From: Tamarix chinensis
Taxonomy: Eukaryota > Streptophyta > Magnoliopsida > Caryophyllales > Tamaricaceae
DNA length: 64,000 nt
Reading direction: 5' to 3'
Assembly: GCA_030549775.1 (NCBI GenBank)
Contig: CM060173.1
Span: 26,664,032-26,728,031 of the forward strand
Shown here: positions 34,825 through 45,233 of the stretch, one piece after another
Layout: every line of letters starts with the position of its first letter
Position numbering within the stretch: the first letter of the stretch is position 1
Notes under the pieces: generated by a model
Seen by the model: only the letters and a program-made list of their open reading frames with translations
Database searches by the model: none
Told to the model about the DNA's origin: nothing
Translations under genes and position numbers: made by a program

Positions 34825-35560
34825 TTATAAATTTCTAGGCCAGGAATTTTTTTTGGGAAGGACTGGCCAAGAGTTATTTTGGTGAGGGTTTTGGTGAATA
34901 TTGAGTTTTGATCCAATTTTGAATGGTTGATTTTGATACTTTGTCAAATGCTTGGAATTTATTCCACCATTTAACTTTGATTCTTCAAACCAGGGTTGGA
35001 ATACCATCAATCTCATAGTTTTCAACATTCCATGAGAAGACCCAAGGGTAGAAGAATTTTGAATAGAAATGGAAGATAGGTGGTAGTTTCCTATCTTTGT
35101 TTGATGTTTGGAATAAGGATTTGAAGGTATCCAAATATTTAGATACTAGTTATGGGAATATTTCTAGCATTGAGCCAAAATCCTTCCACCATTTGATACA
35201 TTAGAGTGGTATATCATCTTGTGAAATTTTTTGGAAGAAAATGAGCCAATAATGGGATTTTCATGAATTTTGGGTATAAAAGGTATTATACCAAGCTTTT
35301 TGGTAATCCTAGTAATTGAAGGTTAGGTTTGAATTTATGGCTGTTTTGTATGAGTCAAGAAGCCATCAGGGATGTTAGAGGCTTTGACCCCAATCCATGG
35401 GAAGAATAACTTTGTAGATTTTGCAAATTGAGTAAGCCAGCTCATTTGGTGTTTGTAGTTGAGCCAACAAAATTGAGGATGGATAAATAATAGTTTTGTG
35501 GTTTGGTTACATCCCAAGGCTTAAAGTACCATCCAAAAAATAATTTTCTTAAAGCATTAA
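34825..35560 (-). pseudogene. C-terminal polyprotein remnant of the endogenous pararetrovirus
   Basis: Two open pieces (34825-35028 and 35335-35517) are rich in Trp, Gln and His and are separated by stops. Their position downstream of RNase H suggests the polyprotein tail. I do not recognise a defined catalytic motif. Confidence 0.5.
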
Positions 35561-36539
35561 AGGGATTTGGATGATAAAATCCATCTTCATAGTTTGAAAT
35601 CAGTTGAAAATGAGATTTTGGAAAATACTCTTAATGGTTTTGAAATCCTTTTTGTTTTGAAACAATTTCTTTCAAGATTGGATTTAGAAGGAAATTTTAA
35701 AATTTGTTTTTGACAAGGATTTTTTGGAGGGGAAGACCCCTTCTCGATTTTTAAAACATTTTGAGAAATTATACCTGAGCGTCTAGGTTGAGGACTCTAG
35801 ACCTTTTGAACCATTTGTTGAAGTGCTTCGAGCACTTTAGGAGATTTGGTGATTGATTCCACCCACTTTTTTTACATGCTGTTTTGATTCTTTATTTTGT
35901 GTTGATGAAGCTTCTACTTCATTTTGAATTGTGGCTTCACACCATGATTTACTTGGTTTGGGTACAAGGATTTCTTGCACATTCTTCTTTCCTTTCTTTT
36001 TTGGGGCTATTCTGTGTTTTGTTTTGTAAAAATTCCCAAGTGAGAAAATATGGAATGAAGTTTGATTCTCCTTTGATATACTTTATCTTGAAATAAAAAG
36101 TAGATAATATTACCTACCACCTGACAAATATTTGTTTGGATGCGATATTTAATATGTCCTTCTATAATATTTCTTTTACTAACTTACAGTCAATACGCAA
36201 AAGGAATTTTTGGTTTAACATACCAGACTGGAATTTTTAGATATATTGGACTATGGATAGGATCTCTTTTTTTACTGTGGAGTAATTTTGGTGAGTCTCG
36301 TTCCAATGTCTAGAAGTATATTGGAATATGGACTCTATTTGGATTTAATCTTGTTTGGACTGGGCTAGGTACTATTCAAGTGTTTGGGCTTGGGCCTATT
36401 TGAGGATACCACCATACCTAATATCTAAAGCATCAGTCTCGACTATTTTAAAAAGATTTGGGTCAGCTAAATGCAGATAGGGAATGTTTTGGACTTGGAC
36501 CGTGATTCTTTTAACAACATTGGTATGGGCTTGGGTCCA

Positions 36540-37260
36540 TTATTTTGGGCGCTTTTTGAGATGGGCATGGAGTGGTTTGGTAATCTGGTTAATGTTTGGA
36601 AAAAATTCTAGAATATAATTAACATTGCCTAAAAACCTTTGGAGTTGGGTTTTGTCTAGAATATGATATGGGAATTTGGACGCAAATTCTATGGACCTCT
36701 CAATATAAATTATGGTTCCTGACTCTATGTAATCACCTAAAAACCTTATCCTAGTTTGAAACAAAGAGATCTTAGATTTTAACATAGCTAGACCACTAAT
36801 TATTATAATACTAAGGAATTTCCTAAGGTACCTAAATTATTGGTCTATGGAATTTGAGAAGATGAGGACATCATCTATATAAACAATGAAAAAATTTGAA
36901 TATGGATTAAATATGTCATTCATTATTCTTTGAAATTTTGAAGGAGCATTTTTTTAATCCAAATAGCACTACATTCCATTGATATTATCCAAAAGGGATG
37001 GTGAAAGCAGTTTTGTACCTATCTTTTGGTGATATTTGGATTTACCAGAATCCTAATTTGAGATCAAAATTTGAAAATATTAATGTTGAATGGAGTCTTT
37101 GGAGTAGGTCTTTTTGTTTGGAATTGGGTACCTTATCCTTTTTTATGCATCATTCAAAGGTTTGTAATTTATTACCAATAGAGGTGTTCCACGTTCAATT
37201 TCTAAATTTTTGTTTTCATAGAATACAACACAAGACTAAGGTGACCTAAATTTTGAAATA
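36540..37260 (-). pseudogene. Reverse transcriptase remnant of the endogenous pararetrovirus
   Basis: The catalytic YIDDVLIFS is readable at about 36,858-36,884. Downstream (36540-36785) come FLGDYIESG, LQRFLGNVNYI and a TKPLHAHL block, the RT thumb pattern of caulimovirids and Ty3-like elements. A frame break separates the two. The upstream finger region is degraded and partly duplicated at 38,293-38,450. Confidence 0.78.
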
Positions 37261-37599
37261 AGATTTTTATTTTCTAAGTCCTGGATTTCTTTTCTGCAAT
37301 GTTCAACTAATTCAAAATTCATTTGAATTGGGCTTTTGTATGAATATTTCTTTATTGGAAATTATTCTTATATGGTAGCTTAACCATATGTTGTTTTCTT
37401 ACCCAAAAGGCATTTGGAAGGTCAGCACAGTTTTCATTTTCAATTTGGTTTTGAATTTGAGAAATCTTGTCCTTAATTAATTTTGTTTCTAATTGTTTTT
37501 GAATCCTGGTTATGGATATGTTTTTTTAAAAGATTCAAATCTGTTTGTTTTCGTTGAACAAGGAGATTGATTTGATTCTGATAGATTGATTTTGCTTTT

Positions 37600-37960
37600 A
37601 ATAGGTTTTAGTTTCTAGTTCTTATAATTTCTAGAAATGAAAGGATATTTTTTATTCCTTTTGTTTCAAATGAAATTCCTGTAAGGTCAACTTTGTATGG
37701 GGTGATGAGGTTTATGAAAGGGGTGCCCAGAATTATACTATAGCTTATGTCTGGGGTTATGAGATACATTGATTCAATTTGCAGGTTGTTGCAAAGAACA
37801 CTTGTTTGGCATTTGTTTTTAATTTTGAGTCTAGAGCTGTTTGCTACAGATAATTTTTTGTTGTTTGGGATAGGAATCTTTTTGATATGATTCCTTCTTT
37901 GATGCAATTTAAATCAATGCCAGTATCAAATAAGGCAACTGAATTGATATAGAAATCATC
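37600..37960 (-). pseudogene. Aspartic protease-region remnant of the endogenous pararetrovirus
   Basis: One open piece (37608-37907) contains YSIILGTPFINLI, the I-x-L-G-x-P-F block of caulimovirid proteases. The active-site Asp region lies just upstream, near 37,920-37,950 (ALFDTGIDL). It precedes RT in the right order. Confidence 0.7.
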
Positions 37961-38292
37961 AGACAATTTGAGAGTTATGTTTATTATGTATTTCCTAGAG
38001 GTTATTTATTTTAATACATTTAGAAAATCCTCTAGGACAGAAAGGTTCTGAAGTTGTTCATCTTCAGAATCATTTTGTTTGCTGGGTTCTGGAGATGTAT
38101 TTTCAAATTTTTTGACATAAAATTTGAATGATATTACCATCATTTTCTTGCTTTGGCTGTAATTGTTTTAATTCCTTTTTGACTTCTTTGGTTTCTTGCT
38201 GGAGTTCAGAAGTTGTTGGAATTACGTGTTTTGATTTTTGCTGTCTTTTGAGTATTAAAGTTAGATCATAAGTATTTGTTTGTTTTGTTCGA

Positions 38293-38450
38293 GTCTTTGA
38301 AGTAGGTATTTTTTGTTTGGAATTGGGTACCTAATCCATTTTAATGCATCATTCAAAGGTTTGTAATTTATTACTAATTAGGGTGTTCTATGTTCAATTT
38401 TTGAATTTTTGTTTACATAGAATACAACATAAGACCAAGCTGACCTAGAT
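38293..38450 (-). repeat. Second copy of a pararetrovirus RT segment
   Basis: About 157 bp that aligns with 37,095-37,252 (shared TTTTTGTTTGGAATTGGGTA and GCATCATTCAAAGGTTTGTA), with several substitutions. Same orientation, but placed upstream of the protease region, out of genomic order. Confidence 0.85.
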
Positions 38451-38456
38451 AGTTGG

Positions 38457-38459
38457 ACC

Positions 38460-38496
<37 letters not shown>

Positions 38497-38652
38497 GGAT
38501 TAAAAATTGAGATTGGATTGATCTTGTAATTTCTTAAATTCCTCTTGATTTCATAAATAAAATCTATATTCTAATTAAATTTTAATTTTTTTTTTATTTT
38601 CTATACTTTTCTTCCTATTAATTATTTGGTGATTAAGTTAGTGAACCACAAT
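38457..38652 (+). repeat. 5' LTR of the second copia element, right part
   Basis: Starts with the (GA)n tract (38,459-38,493) and ends near GTGAACCACAATA. It matches the 3' LTR from its (AG)n tract onward. The AT part of the microsatellite is missing here, placing the virus junction in or beside it. Confidence 0.78.
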
Positions 38653-38654
38653 AA

Positions 38655-38667
38655 ATAGTATCAAAGC
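38655..38667 (+). other. Primer-binding site of the second copia element
   Basis: TAGTATCAAAGC, a one- to two-base variant of the initiator-tRNA-Met site, directly after the 5' LTR. Confidence 0.8.
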
Positions 38668-38709
38668 TAGGCTAATTGAATCTGGATTGATTGAATTATA
38701 CCAAGGTTT

Positions 38710-39480
38710 AAGTGATGGATTAAAAGATCAAGGTTTAGAAATTTGATGTTTCTGTATTCACATTTTAGAAGGTGCAAATTAAGGATAATTTTTATTCTTA
38801 GTATCTCTATCAACCCTTAGATGGAGATAAGCCCACAAATATGGAAGATGCTAAGTAAGATGTGTTAGATTGGAAGAATCTAAGCATAATACGGATGTTA
38901 CTTGCCCAAAATGTCGCATTCAATATCATGGTTTAGAAAATTATGACGAGTGTGGTGAAAGATATTTTCAACATGTATGAAAAAGCCTTATACTTAACAA
39001 GTTATTTCTTAAGAGAAAATTGTTCAATCTTGAGATGTCTGATGGTTTATCTGTTATAGACCACATAAATGATTTTAATGTTGTAGCCAATCAAATTATT
39101 TTGGTTGAGATATCATTTGATGATGAGGTTAGGGCCTTGATTTTTTTTCCTCTACTAAATAGTTGGAGCCCTACAATTTTTGCCATTAGTAGTTCCCATG
39201 GACAATTAAAGTTGAAGTTTAATATAGTATGGGATATAATCCTTAGTGAGAGCATTCATAAGAAAGAGTTGGGGACTAATCATGCTGGAAATGCTTTGAA
39301 TGTTGATAGTTGAGGATAGGGTTGTAAGAAAGGCTTTAGAGTCATGGTAGATTAAAGTCTAGGGGTAACTCCAATAGTCTTGTTTTAGCGACTTATTGGA
39401 TATATGTTGAAAAAGGGTATTTCAAGAGGGATTGTAAGTATCCCAACAAGTTAAAGCAACAACATTAAATGAGGATAGTG
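38710..39480 (+). pseudogene. Copia gag remnant
   Basis: The longest piece (39020-39313) has LFNLEMSDGLSVIDHINDFN and IDDEVRALIFF-like text, the copia gag block M-x-x-G-x-S-V-x-x-H-x-x-x-F-N. A zinc knuckle remnant (VEKGYFKRDCKYP) follows at about 39,402-39,440 with its first cysteines lost. Confidence 0.82.
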
Positions 39481-39879
39481 ATGGTTCAGTTAAGTTTTCT
39501 AATGCGCATGATGCTTTGGTTTTATAGTGTGGAGAACCCACTAGATTCATAAATCTTGGATTATGGTAGTTAAGATACCTATTTTATAGCTTCTCTTTAA
39601 GTTAATTTGATAAAGTGTATCTTGTTAATAAAAATAGTTTAAAATTTTAAGCAAGGGCTATGTGGTAGCTAAGACTCACATTAGGTGCAAGTGGAAGTTA
39701 AAGAATGTTAGATTCATACATGAGTTGAAAAATAATTTGATAGTGGTGAATTAATTAGGTTGCTTAAGTCACAAGACTAATTTTGGTGAGAGGTGTTGGA
39801 AGGTTATGAAGGGTGCTATAGTAATAGCACATAGATCAAATAAAGGGGAGTTATAGTCCATTGTTGGATTGGCAAATTT

Positions 39880-40680
39880 AGCTTCTCTAAGTGATGACCT
39901 TGTCCACCCTGAGTTATGTCATTATAGGCTTATCCACATGAGTGAAAAATCTATAAAAATTATAGATTTGAAGAGTGATTTGCTGATATTAAAGATGTCA
40001 ACTTGGTCTTTGTGAGAGTTGTGTTTATGGAAAATAAAAGAGGGTAAGCTTCACGAAGACAAAGAGAGAGCCTAAGATAAGAGGTTGGCGATAGTGAAAA
40101 CAAATGTGTGTGGACCATTGTCATTAGCATCCATTAGAGGCTCCAAGTATTATGTCACTTTCATTGGTGATTGTAATAGGAAGGCGTGGGTCTAATTTCT
40201 ATAGAGGAAATATGATTTTTTCATGGTATTTAATACATGGAAGGTTTAGGTTGAGAATTAAATGGGTTTGAAGCTCAATTACCTTAGGTCAAATAATGAA
40301 GGTGAGTATTACAAATAGTGGGATAAAGTGGGAGAAGTCTATTCATAAGAATCCACACAAATATGAGTTTGTTAAGAGGATTGAAAAGACTCTAAATGAA
40401 CATGAAAGGATTATGAGGTTGCCGTAAATATTATCAAAGCATTTTTGGGATAATTTAGTGAGCACTGCTATCTATCTGATCAATAGGGTCACTTAAGTAC
40501 TACTTATTAATAGTATACTAGAGGAGGTTTGGTTAGGGAAGAAGATAAATTATTCTTACATGATAACATTTGGTTGTGAGTCATATTTGCATGTTGATCC
40601 TAATATTCTGGATGAGCTTGATCCTAAGTCAATTAAATGTTATTTTATTCGCTATGTACTAGTCATTTTGGATATCTATT
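39880..40680 (+). pseudogene. Copia integrase remnant
   Basis: Visible blocks: LCHYRLIHMSEKS (pre-integrase; about 39,915-39,955), CGPLSLASIRGSKYYVTFI (about 40,110-40,170), LRSNNEGEY (about 40,285-40,310) and FWDNLVSTAIYLINR (about 40,445-40,490). The usual D-x-G-x-E-Y reads N-N-E-G-E-Y. Frames shift several times. Confidence 0.78.
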
Positions 40681-40929
40681 ATGACATGATGTGCATATGA
40701 GGGTGATTAGAAACTGTGAAGTTGTGTTTGATGAATCTATGATGTATAAGGATAGGAAAGATGTTTTAGGTGGGAGTCAAGTAGAGCTACTTGATTTTGA
40801 TGTAACTACTAGTGATCTTGATGAGCCTATGTTGGTGAGCCTGAGTTGTATGAGGAATTTTTTTCGGTGGAGGATTCATTCAAGTGGGAGAAAGCCATGG
40901 ATGATGAGACGGGCCTTTTAGAGAAGAGT

Positions 40930-41560
40930 GAAAATTGAAAATTAGTTAGACTACGAGCTAAGAAGAAAATAATTACACAAAAAATGGTTATTTTAGATTA
41001 AGGAGGAATCTAATGGTTCTAATAGGTACAATATAAGATTGGTGATCAAGGGTTTCTGATTGAGGAAGGGCATTGATTATGATAAGATCTTTGCTCTTGT
41101 CTTGATGATGACTATGATCTGAATGTTGTTGAGTATTATGGCTTATGCTAATTTTCATTTAGAGTAGATGGATGTAAATCTTGCATTCTTACATGGTGAT
41201 TTGGATGAAGAGCTATACATGCAACAACCACATGGATATATGCTTCTAAGTCTATAAGCTCAAGAAGAGCTTATATGGACTTAAGCAGGTGGTGAGATAA
41301 TGGTACCTCAAGTTTGATGCTTTTATGCATGATACAACTTTTTTAGATGGAATGTGAAAGATTATTGTTGCTAGTTTAATAGGTTTAATGGATCTTTTAT
41401 CATCTTATTTCTTTATATAAATGATATGTTGATTGCAGGTACTAGTATGCAAGCCATCAAAGACTTGAAGTTGATATTGTCTTAGATATTTGAGATGAAG
41501 GACTTGGATCTTGTAAAGTAGATATTTGGCATGAGGATTTCAAGGGACACTTTATAAGAG
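40930..41560 (+). pseudogene. Copia reverse transcriptase remnant
   Basis: Blocks: KGIDYDKIFA (about 41,065), MDVNLAFLHGDLDEELYMQQ (about 41,168-41,228) and YINDMLIAG (about 41,417-41,443), in which the first catalytic Asp of Y-V-D-D is Asn. Stops between blocks. Confidence 0.82.
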
Positions 41561-41689
41561 ACCTTGAAGTTGTATAAAAGTGATTACATTGAGAAGGTGA
41601 TTTATAGATTTAGTGTTCAAGATGCTAATCAAAGGAGCGTTCCATTGGGAAGTCATCTCAAATTGTGAAAGGCACAACAACCTAAAATA

Positions 41690-42230
41690 GTTGAAGATAA
41701 AGAGTACACGAAGAGAGTTTCTTATACATCTACAGTTGTAAGTGTCATGTATGATATGGTGTACACTTGTTGTGGTGGTTAGTAGGCTTATCTATAAACT
41801 TGAGAAGATTCATTGGGAGATGATCAAGTGGCTCTTGAGGTATATGAAGGGTAATTTGGATATACCTCTTGTGTTCAGTAAGGTTGATGTTAAAATGGAA
41901 GGTTTTGTTGATACTAAATTTAGTGGGGATATGAATACTAGTAAGAGTACTTTTAGTTATATATTTATTATGGCTAGTACTACAGTTAGTCGAATGTATA
42001 AGTTCCAAAAGTTTGTCTCTTTATCTTCAACAGAAGCTGAGTATGTGACTATGTAAAAGGTTGGTAAGGAGATAATGTGGTTGTCCACAGTTCTAGAAGA
42101 GATTAACTAGAAGTAAGACAATGGTAATTTCTACTATGATAGTCAAAGTGTGGTTCAGCGTGTATGAAATCCAGATTTTTGTATGAGAATCTTGCTAATA
42201 TGTTGAACAAGTGTGTTGACATTTGTAAAC
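41690..42230 (+). pseudogene. Copia RNase H remnant
   Basis: The piece 41742-42056 includes KWLLRYMKGNLD, VDTKFSGDMNTSKSTFSYIF and SLSSTEAEYVTM, the standard copia RNase H order. A damaged C-terminus runs to about 42,230. Confidence 0.88.
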
Positions 42231-42347
42231 TGAGGTAATGTATAACCTTAACCTTATCTAGGCTTCTTGGTTGATTTAAGCTAGTGTGAGTGTTTGTGAA
42301 TAGGTGTGATGATGGATTTGTTCTCTCATGTTATTTTAGTCTATAAG

Positions 42348-42531
42348 TGGCTATAGCTTGAAAAAACAAGATCCATGGTATATGAAGATTGTGGAAGAAA
42401 TTCATGTGGGCAGACTTGGTGTTGGAAGATTTTGGTATTGATCTTAAGAACCATGGTTTGATTTTCACATATTTTTCTCATTGGAGTATAAATAATATTA
42501 TTTAGAGAACCATAGATTAGAGAACATTACA

Positions 42532-42601
<70 letters not shown>

Positions 42602-42704
42602 GGGAAAGAGGTAAGAAAGGATTAGAAATTTGTATTTTTGCTTTCATTCTATATACTTGCTCTTTCCATTTATTGTTTGGTGATTCGACGATTAAATCAC
42701 AACA
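42348..42704 (+). repeat. 3' LTR of the second copia element
   Basis: Unbroken copy of the LTR, with an (AT)n run at about 42,534-42,570 followed by an (AG)n run at 42,571-42,594. It ends AAATCACAACA. The left edge is approximate. Confidence 0.75.
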
Positions 42705-42987
42705 ATGACAACAAAAAAAAACTATAGGGCTCCTACCTTTATCTCTCTCTAGGCTAGCTGACCCTAGAGCAAAACCAAAGTTGAAGGATTCCTACCTTAT
42801 ACTTAGGGTAACTAATCCTAGATAGAAACCAAAAATTAAGGATTCCCACATCATTCATAAAGTTCTTAACTCTAGGGACTAATTATTTCAAAAGTCAAGG
42901 TCTTTTACTTTAAATATTAATATTTTATCCCAGATAATTATAACCACACACGATACAAATGTCGAGGTAAAAAGTATTTACAAATTA
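42705..42987. repeat. Short spacer with an imperfect tandem unit
   Basis: At about 42,732-42,870 a unit of roughly 55 bp (CCTACCTTA... CTAGRKARAAACCAAA... AAGGATT) is repeated nearly three times. Nothing else recognised. Confidence 0.45.
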
Positions 42988-43858
42988 TAATGCCCTAAAT
43001 TTGTTATCTACATTAATTTTGGATAATCAATACTCTAACCTAACCTTAATCATAGATGATTAATAATTTAATCTTATCTTAATTCTTTAATCTAAAATGT
43101 AAAACATAAATCTAATCCTAACCCTAAAAATATTTTCCATTTTCTCCTTTTTCTTTCTTCCTCTTCGAGCCCTGTCTCTCTCTCCATTGTGGACTTCCCT
43201 TCCTAGCTAAGTTTTTCCCTATCTCGTAGCTTACAACTAATATTTATACCTAGGCCTATAATAATCATATCCTTTATACCATCACATTTCCCGAGGTGCG
43301 TGTCATAGGAAAAATTGTACCGAGACCTCCCCGATCTTTGGCATGCTCGTACCCCTATGTATTTTCATTTGTTTCTCAATTTTCATCTCACCCCCTTTCA
43401 TATAAATACCTCATATTCTCTTTCACCTTGCTCCATTAATTTCAACACCCAAACTCTATTCCCTCCTAGTTTTTAGAAAACCCACCCTCACTAAACTTTA
43501 GGTAACTTTTATCCATCACCTCTATTGATCGTTGGGACCGTTACTGATTAATGTCATCAGACTTCTCAAGCATCTAACCAAATTCCACCCTTCCCTTGGT
43601 AGAGTTATGTTGCAACTGCCTTTGGTTTCCTTTCCCAGTAGGTTGGACTTGCTCAATGAGTTAACTTGCTGAGTACGTGTCTTCCCCTTATCTTAGTCTA
43701 CTTGCTAAGGATGGTCCCTATCTTCCCTTCTACCTTGGCTAAACCAATTCTCATTCACTGTAGTCTTTTCCAAGCTAGCTTCCTTTCCTTTTAGTAACAA
43801 AATTTTACATTCCCTTGATCTCATCCAATCTCTACCCTAACAAAGTGCAATGAGTTTT
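42988..43858 (+). mobile_element. LTR fragment of the TGTAACACCCC family, plus orientation
   Basis: Starts TATAATGCCCTAAATTTG (decayed TGTAACGCCC...). It continues with the TAACCTAACCTTAATC-type text seen at the start of related LTRs, a TATA box (CATATAAATAC, about 43,400-43,410) and a C/T-rich leader. It stops where the opposite-facing LTR begins. The sequence from 49,094 may be its continuation. Confidence 0.5.
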
Positions 43859-43859
43859 T

Positions 43860-43934
43860 GTAACACCCCATATTTTATTACTAAAACATTTTATTCTATA
43901 GTGGAAGCTTATAACCTAAAATATGGGGTGTTAC
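43860..43934. repeat. Perfect 18-bp inverted repeat at an LTR edge
   Basis: GTAACACCCCATATTTTA (43,860-43,877) and its exact complement (43,917-43,934) are separated by 39 bp and could fold as a hairpin. Each arm is itself an LTR-terminus sequence. Confidence 0.9.
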
Positions 43935-44488
43935 CATCGTAATCGATATAATTATGGCTTACCATACCATTTTTACATCAATCACAAGGCTAAAACCATT
44001 AATAGTAAAACAGAGTAAATAGAAATAAGAGTATCTTTATAAAATTAAATACGAGTTTGTAGCTTAACTCTAACTAAAATAAAAAATAAACAAAGAGATA
44101 CCATGGAGCTAAGAGTCCAAAAGGGTATCCGAATAAAACTAATTTTCAGATAACATGATTCTAAGGCAATTCCTTTATACAAAACCTCCCTTTATAGAAT
44201 ATCATAGGAACAAAATCATCCAGCTGGTCCTCAATGGCCTACACAAAAGCATTAGGATCTTTTGCTCTTAGGAATGAGCAACACCCATAAAAATAATGGT
44301 CAACATATTGCGTACTAGGTAAGGTGACAATACTATCGAGTTAGTGATATATTTAAATACATATATACACAATAGAGAACAAGGACACATGCGAAACACA
44401 TAATATATCACAAGGTAAGTATTAACCTAAACCTTTTTATTAGATATAAATATTTCTATTCTTTTCTTTATATTGAGTGTAGGGACCC

Positions 44489-44910
44489 CACTATTCTTAA
44501 ACCAGTGAAATGGTCTGAGACACCTCTCAGGGATAGCCCACCTGAGCCACTATTATCATAAAGTGGAATGGACCCAACACCTCTCATGGAAAAATGTTCA
44601 TGAGATAATATTCTTAAACCTATGGAAGGGTTTGAAACACCTTTTAGGGACAACACACCTAAGTGACTATTATCATTTGGTGGAATAGACCCAACACCTC
44701 GGTCTTGACTCATGTACTCTTCCACTTTAATTCATTAATATCTTATCCATTAGTTCACTTATATCAAATCTTATTATCTTTCACGTTAAGTAGGGCCCCA
44801 CTATTCTTATTTAGTATAATGAAATGATACACCTCTTAGAATAAAAAGCTCTAGAGCCATTATTATTGTTTGGTGGAATGAACCTATAAAGCACCTCGAC
44901 CCAAATCTTA
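44489..44910. repeat. Imperfect tandem repeats of the CCCCACTATT type
   Basis: Three blocks (from about 44,489, 44,605 and 44,806) repeat CCACTATTCTTA/CACTATTATCATNNNGTGGAATRGACCCAACACCTC. The arrangement parallels the array at 63,187-63,550. Confidence 0.75.
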
Positions 44911-45233
44911 TGATCGTTCACTTTAATTGTTTAATTTATTATTTATGATTGATTGAAAAGGTATATAACATATTTCAATAAGGTAAAATACATCACAAAG
45001 ATTTTAAGGTTGTTCTCTAGGGTTAAGACCCTTATATTCCTCCAAAACCCTAATTTCACACTTTTGTCATAACTGTTCTTTATTTACTCTTTTATCCACC
45101 AAAAGTAGTAAAACTTCCTTGAATATTATTATTATTAACATAATCAAATTCAATAAATCTAAGGTATTTCATATGAAATAATAACCTTATCTCAATAGTC
45201 ACTATTTTTTAAAAAAAAAGGAATATTATATCA

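Larger units (their letters stand above)
34051..38456 (-). mobile_element. Endogenous pararetrovirus (Caulimoviridae) fragment, degenerate
   Basis: About 4.4 kb with no LTR of its own, minus orientation. It carries an aspartic-protease region (about 37,600-37,950), a reverse transcriptase region with YIDD (about 36,540-37,250), a decayed RNase H region (about 36,000-36,530) and a C-terminal polyprotein part (about 34,825-35,560). A TATA box (TATAAAAGG, minus) lies near 34,216-34,224 beyond the polyprotein end, where such viruses carry the pregenomic promoter. No movement-protein block recognised. Stops and frameshifts throughout: a fossil. Florendovirus/petuvirus-like affinity is inferred only. 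Confidence 0.72.
33754..42704 (+). mobile_element. Ty1/copia element whose 5' LTR is split by a pararetrovirus insertion
   Basis: LTR pieces at about 33754-34050 and 38457-38652 together match the single 3' LTR at about 42348-42704. Shared blocks include AAAAACAAGATYCATGGT, TGGTTTGATTTTCAC, GTATAAATAATATT, a GA-repeat and TTGTTTGGTGATT-like ends. The interior (38,653-42,347) holds gag, knuckle, integrase, reverse transcriptase and RNase H remnants on plus. Stops are very frequent. Confidence 0.82.

Noticed and set aside
34051..38456. Pararetroviral insert as an intact or expressible virus
   Set aside because: Stops, frameshifts, missing regions and an out-of-order duplication show that it is a fossil.
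33754..42704. 33-42 kb as a single hybrid retrotransposon containing both RT types
   Set aside because: The pararetroviral RT is on minus and lies wholly inside an interrupted LTR, whereas the copia RT is on plus in the interior. Two elements explain everything.
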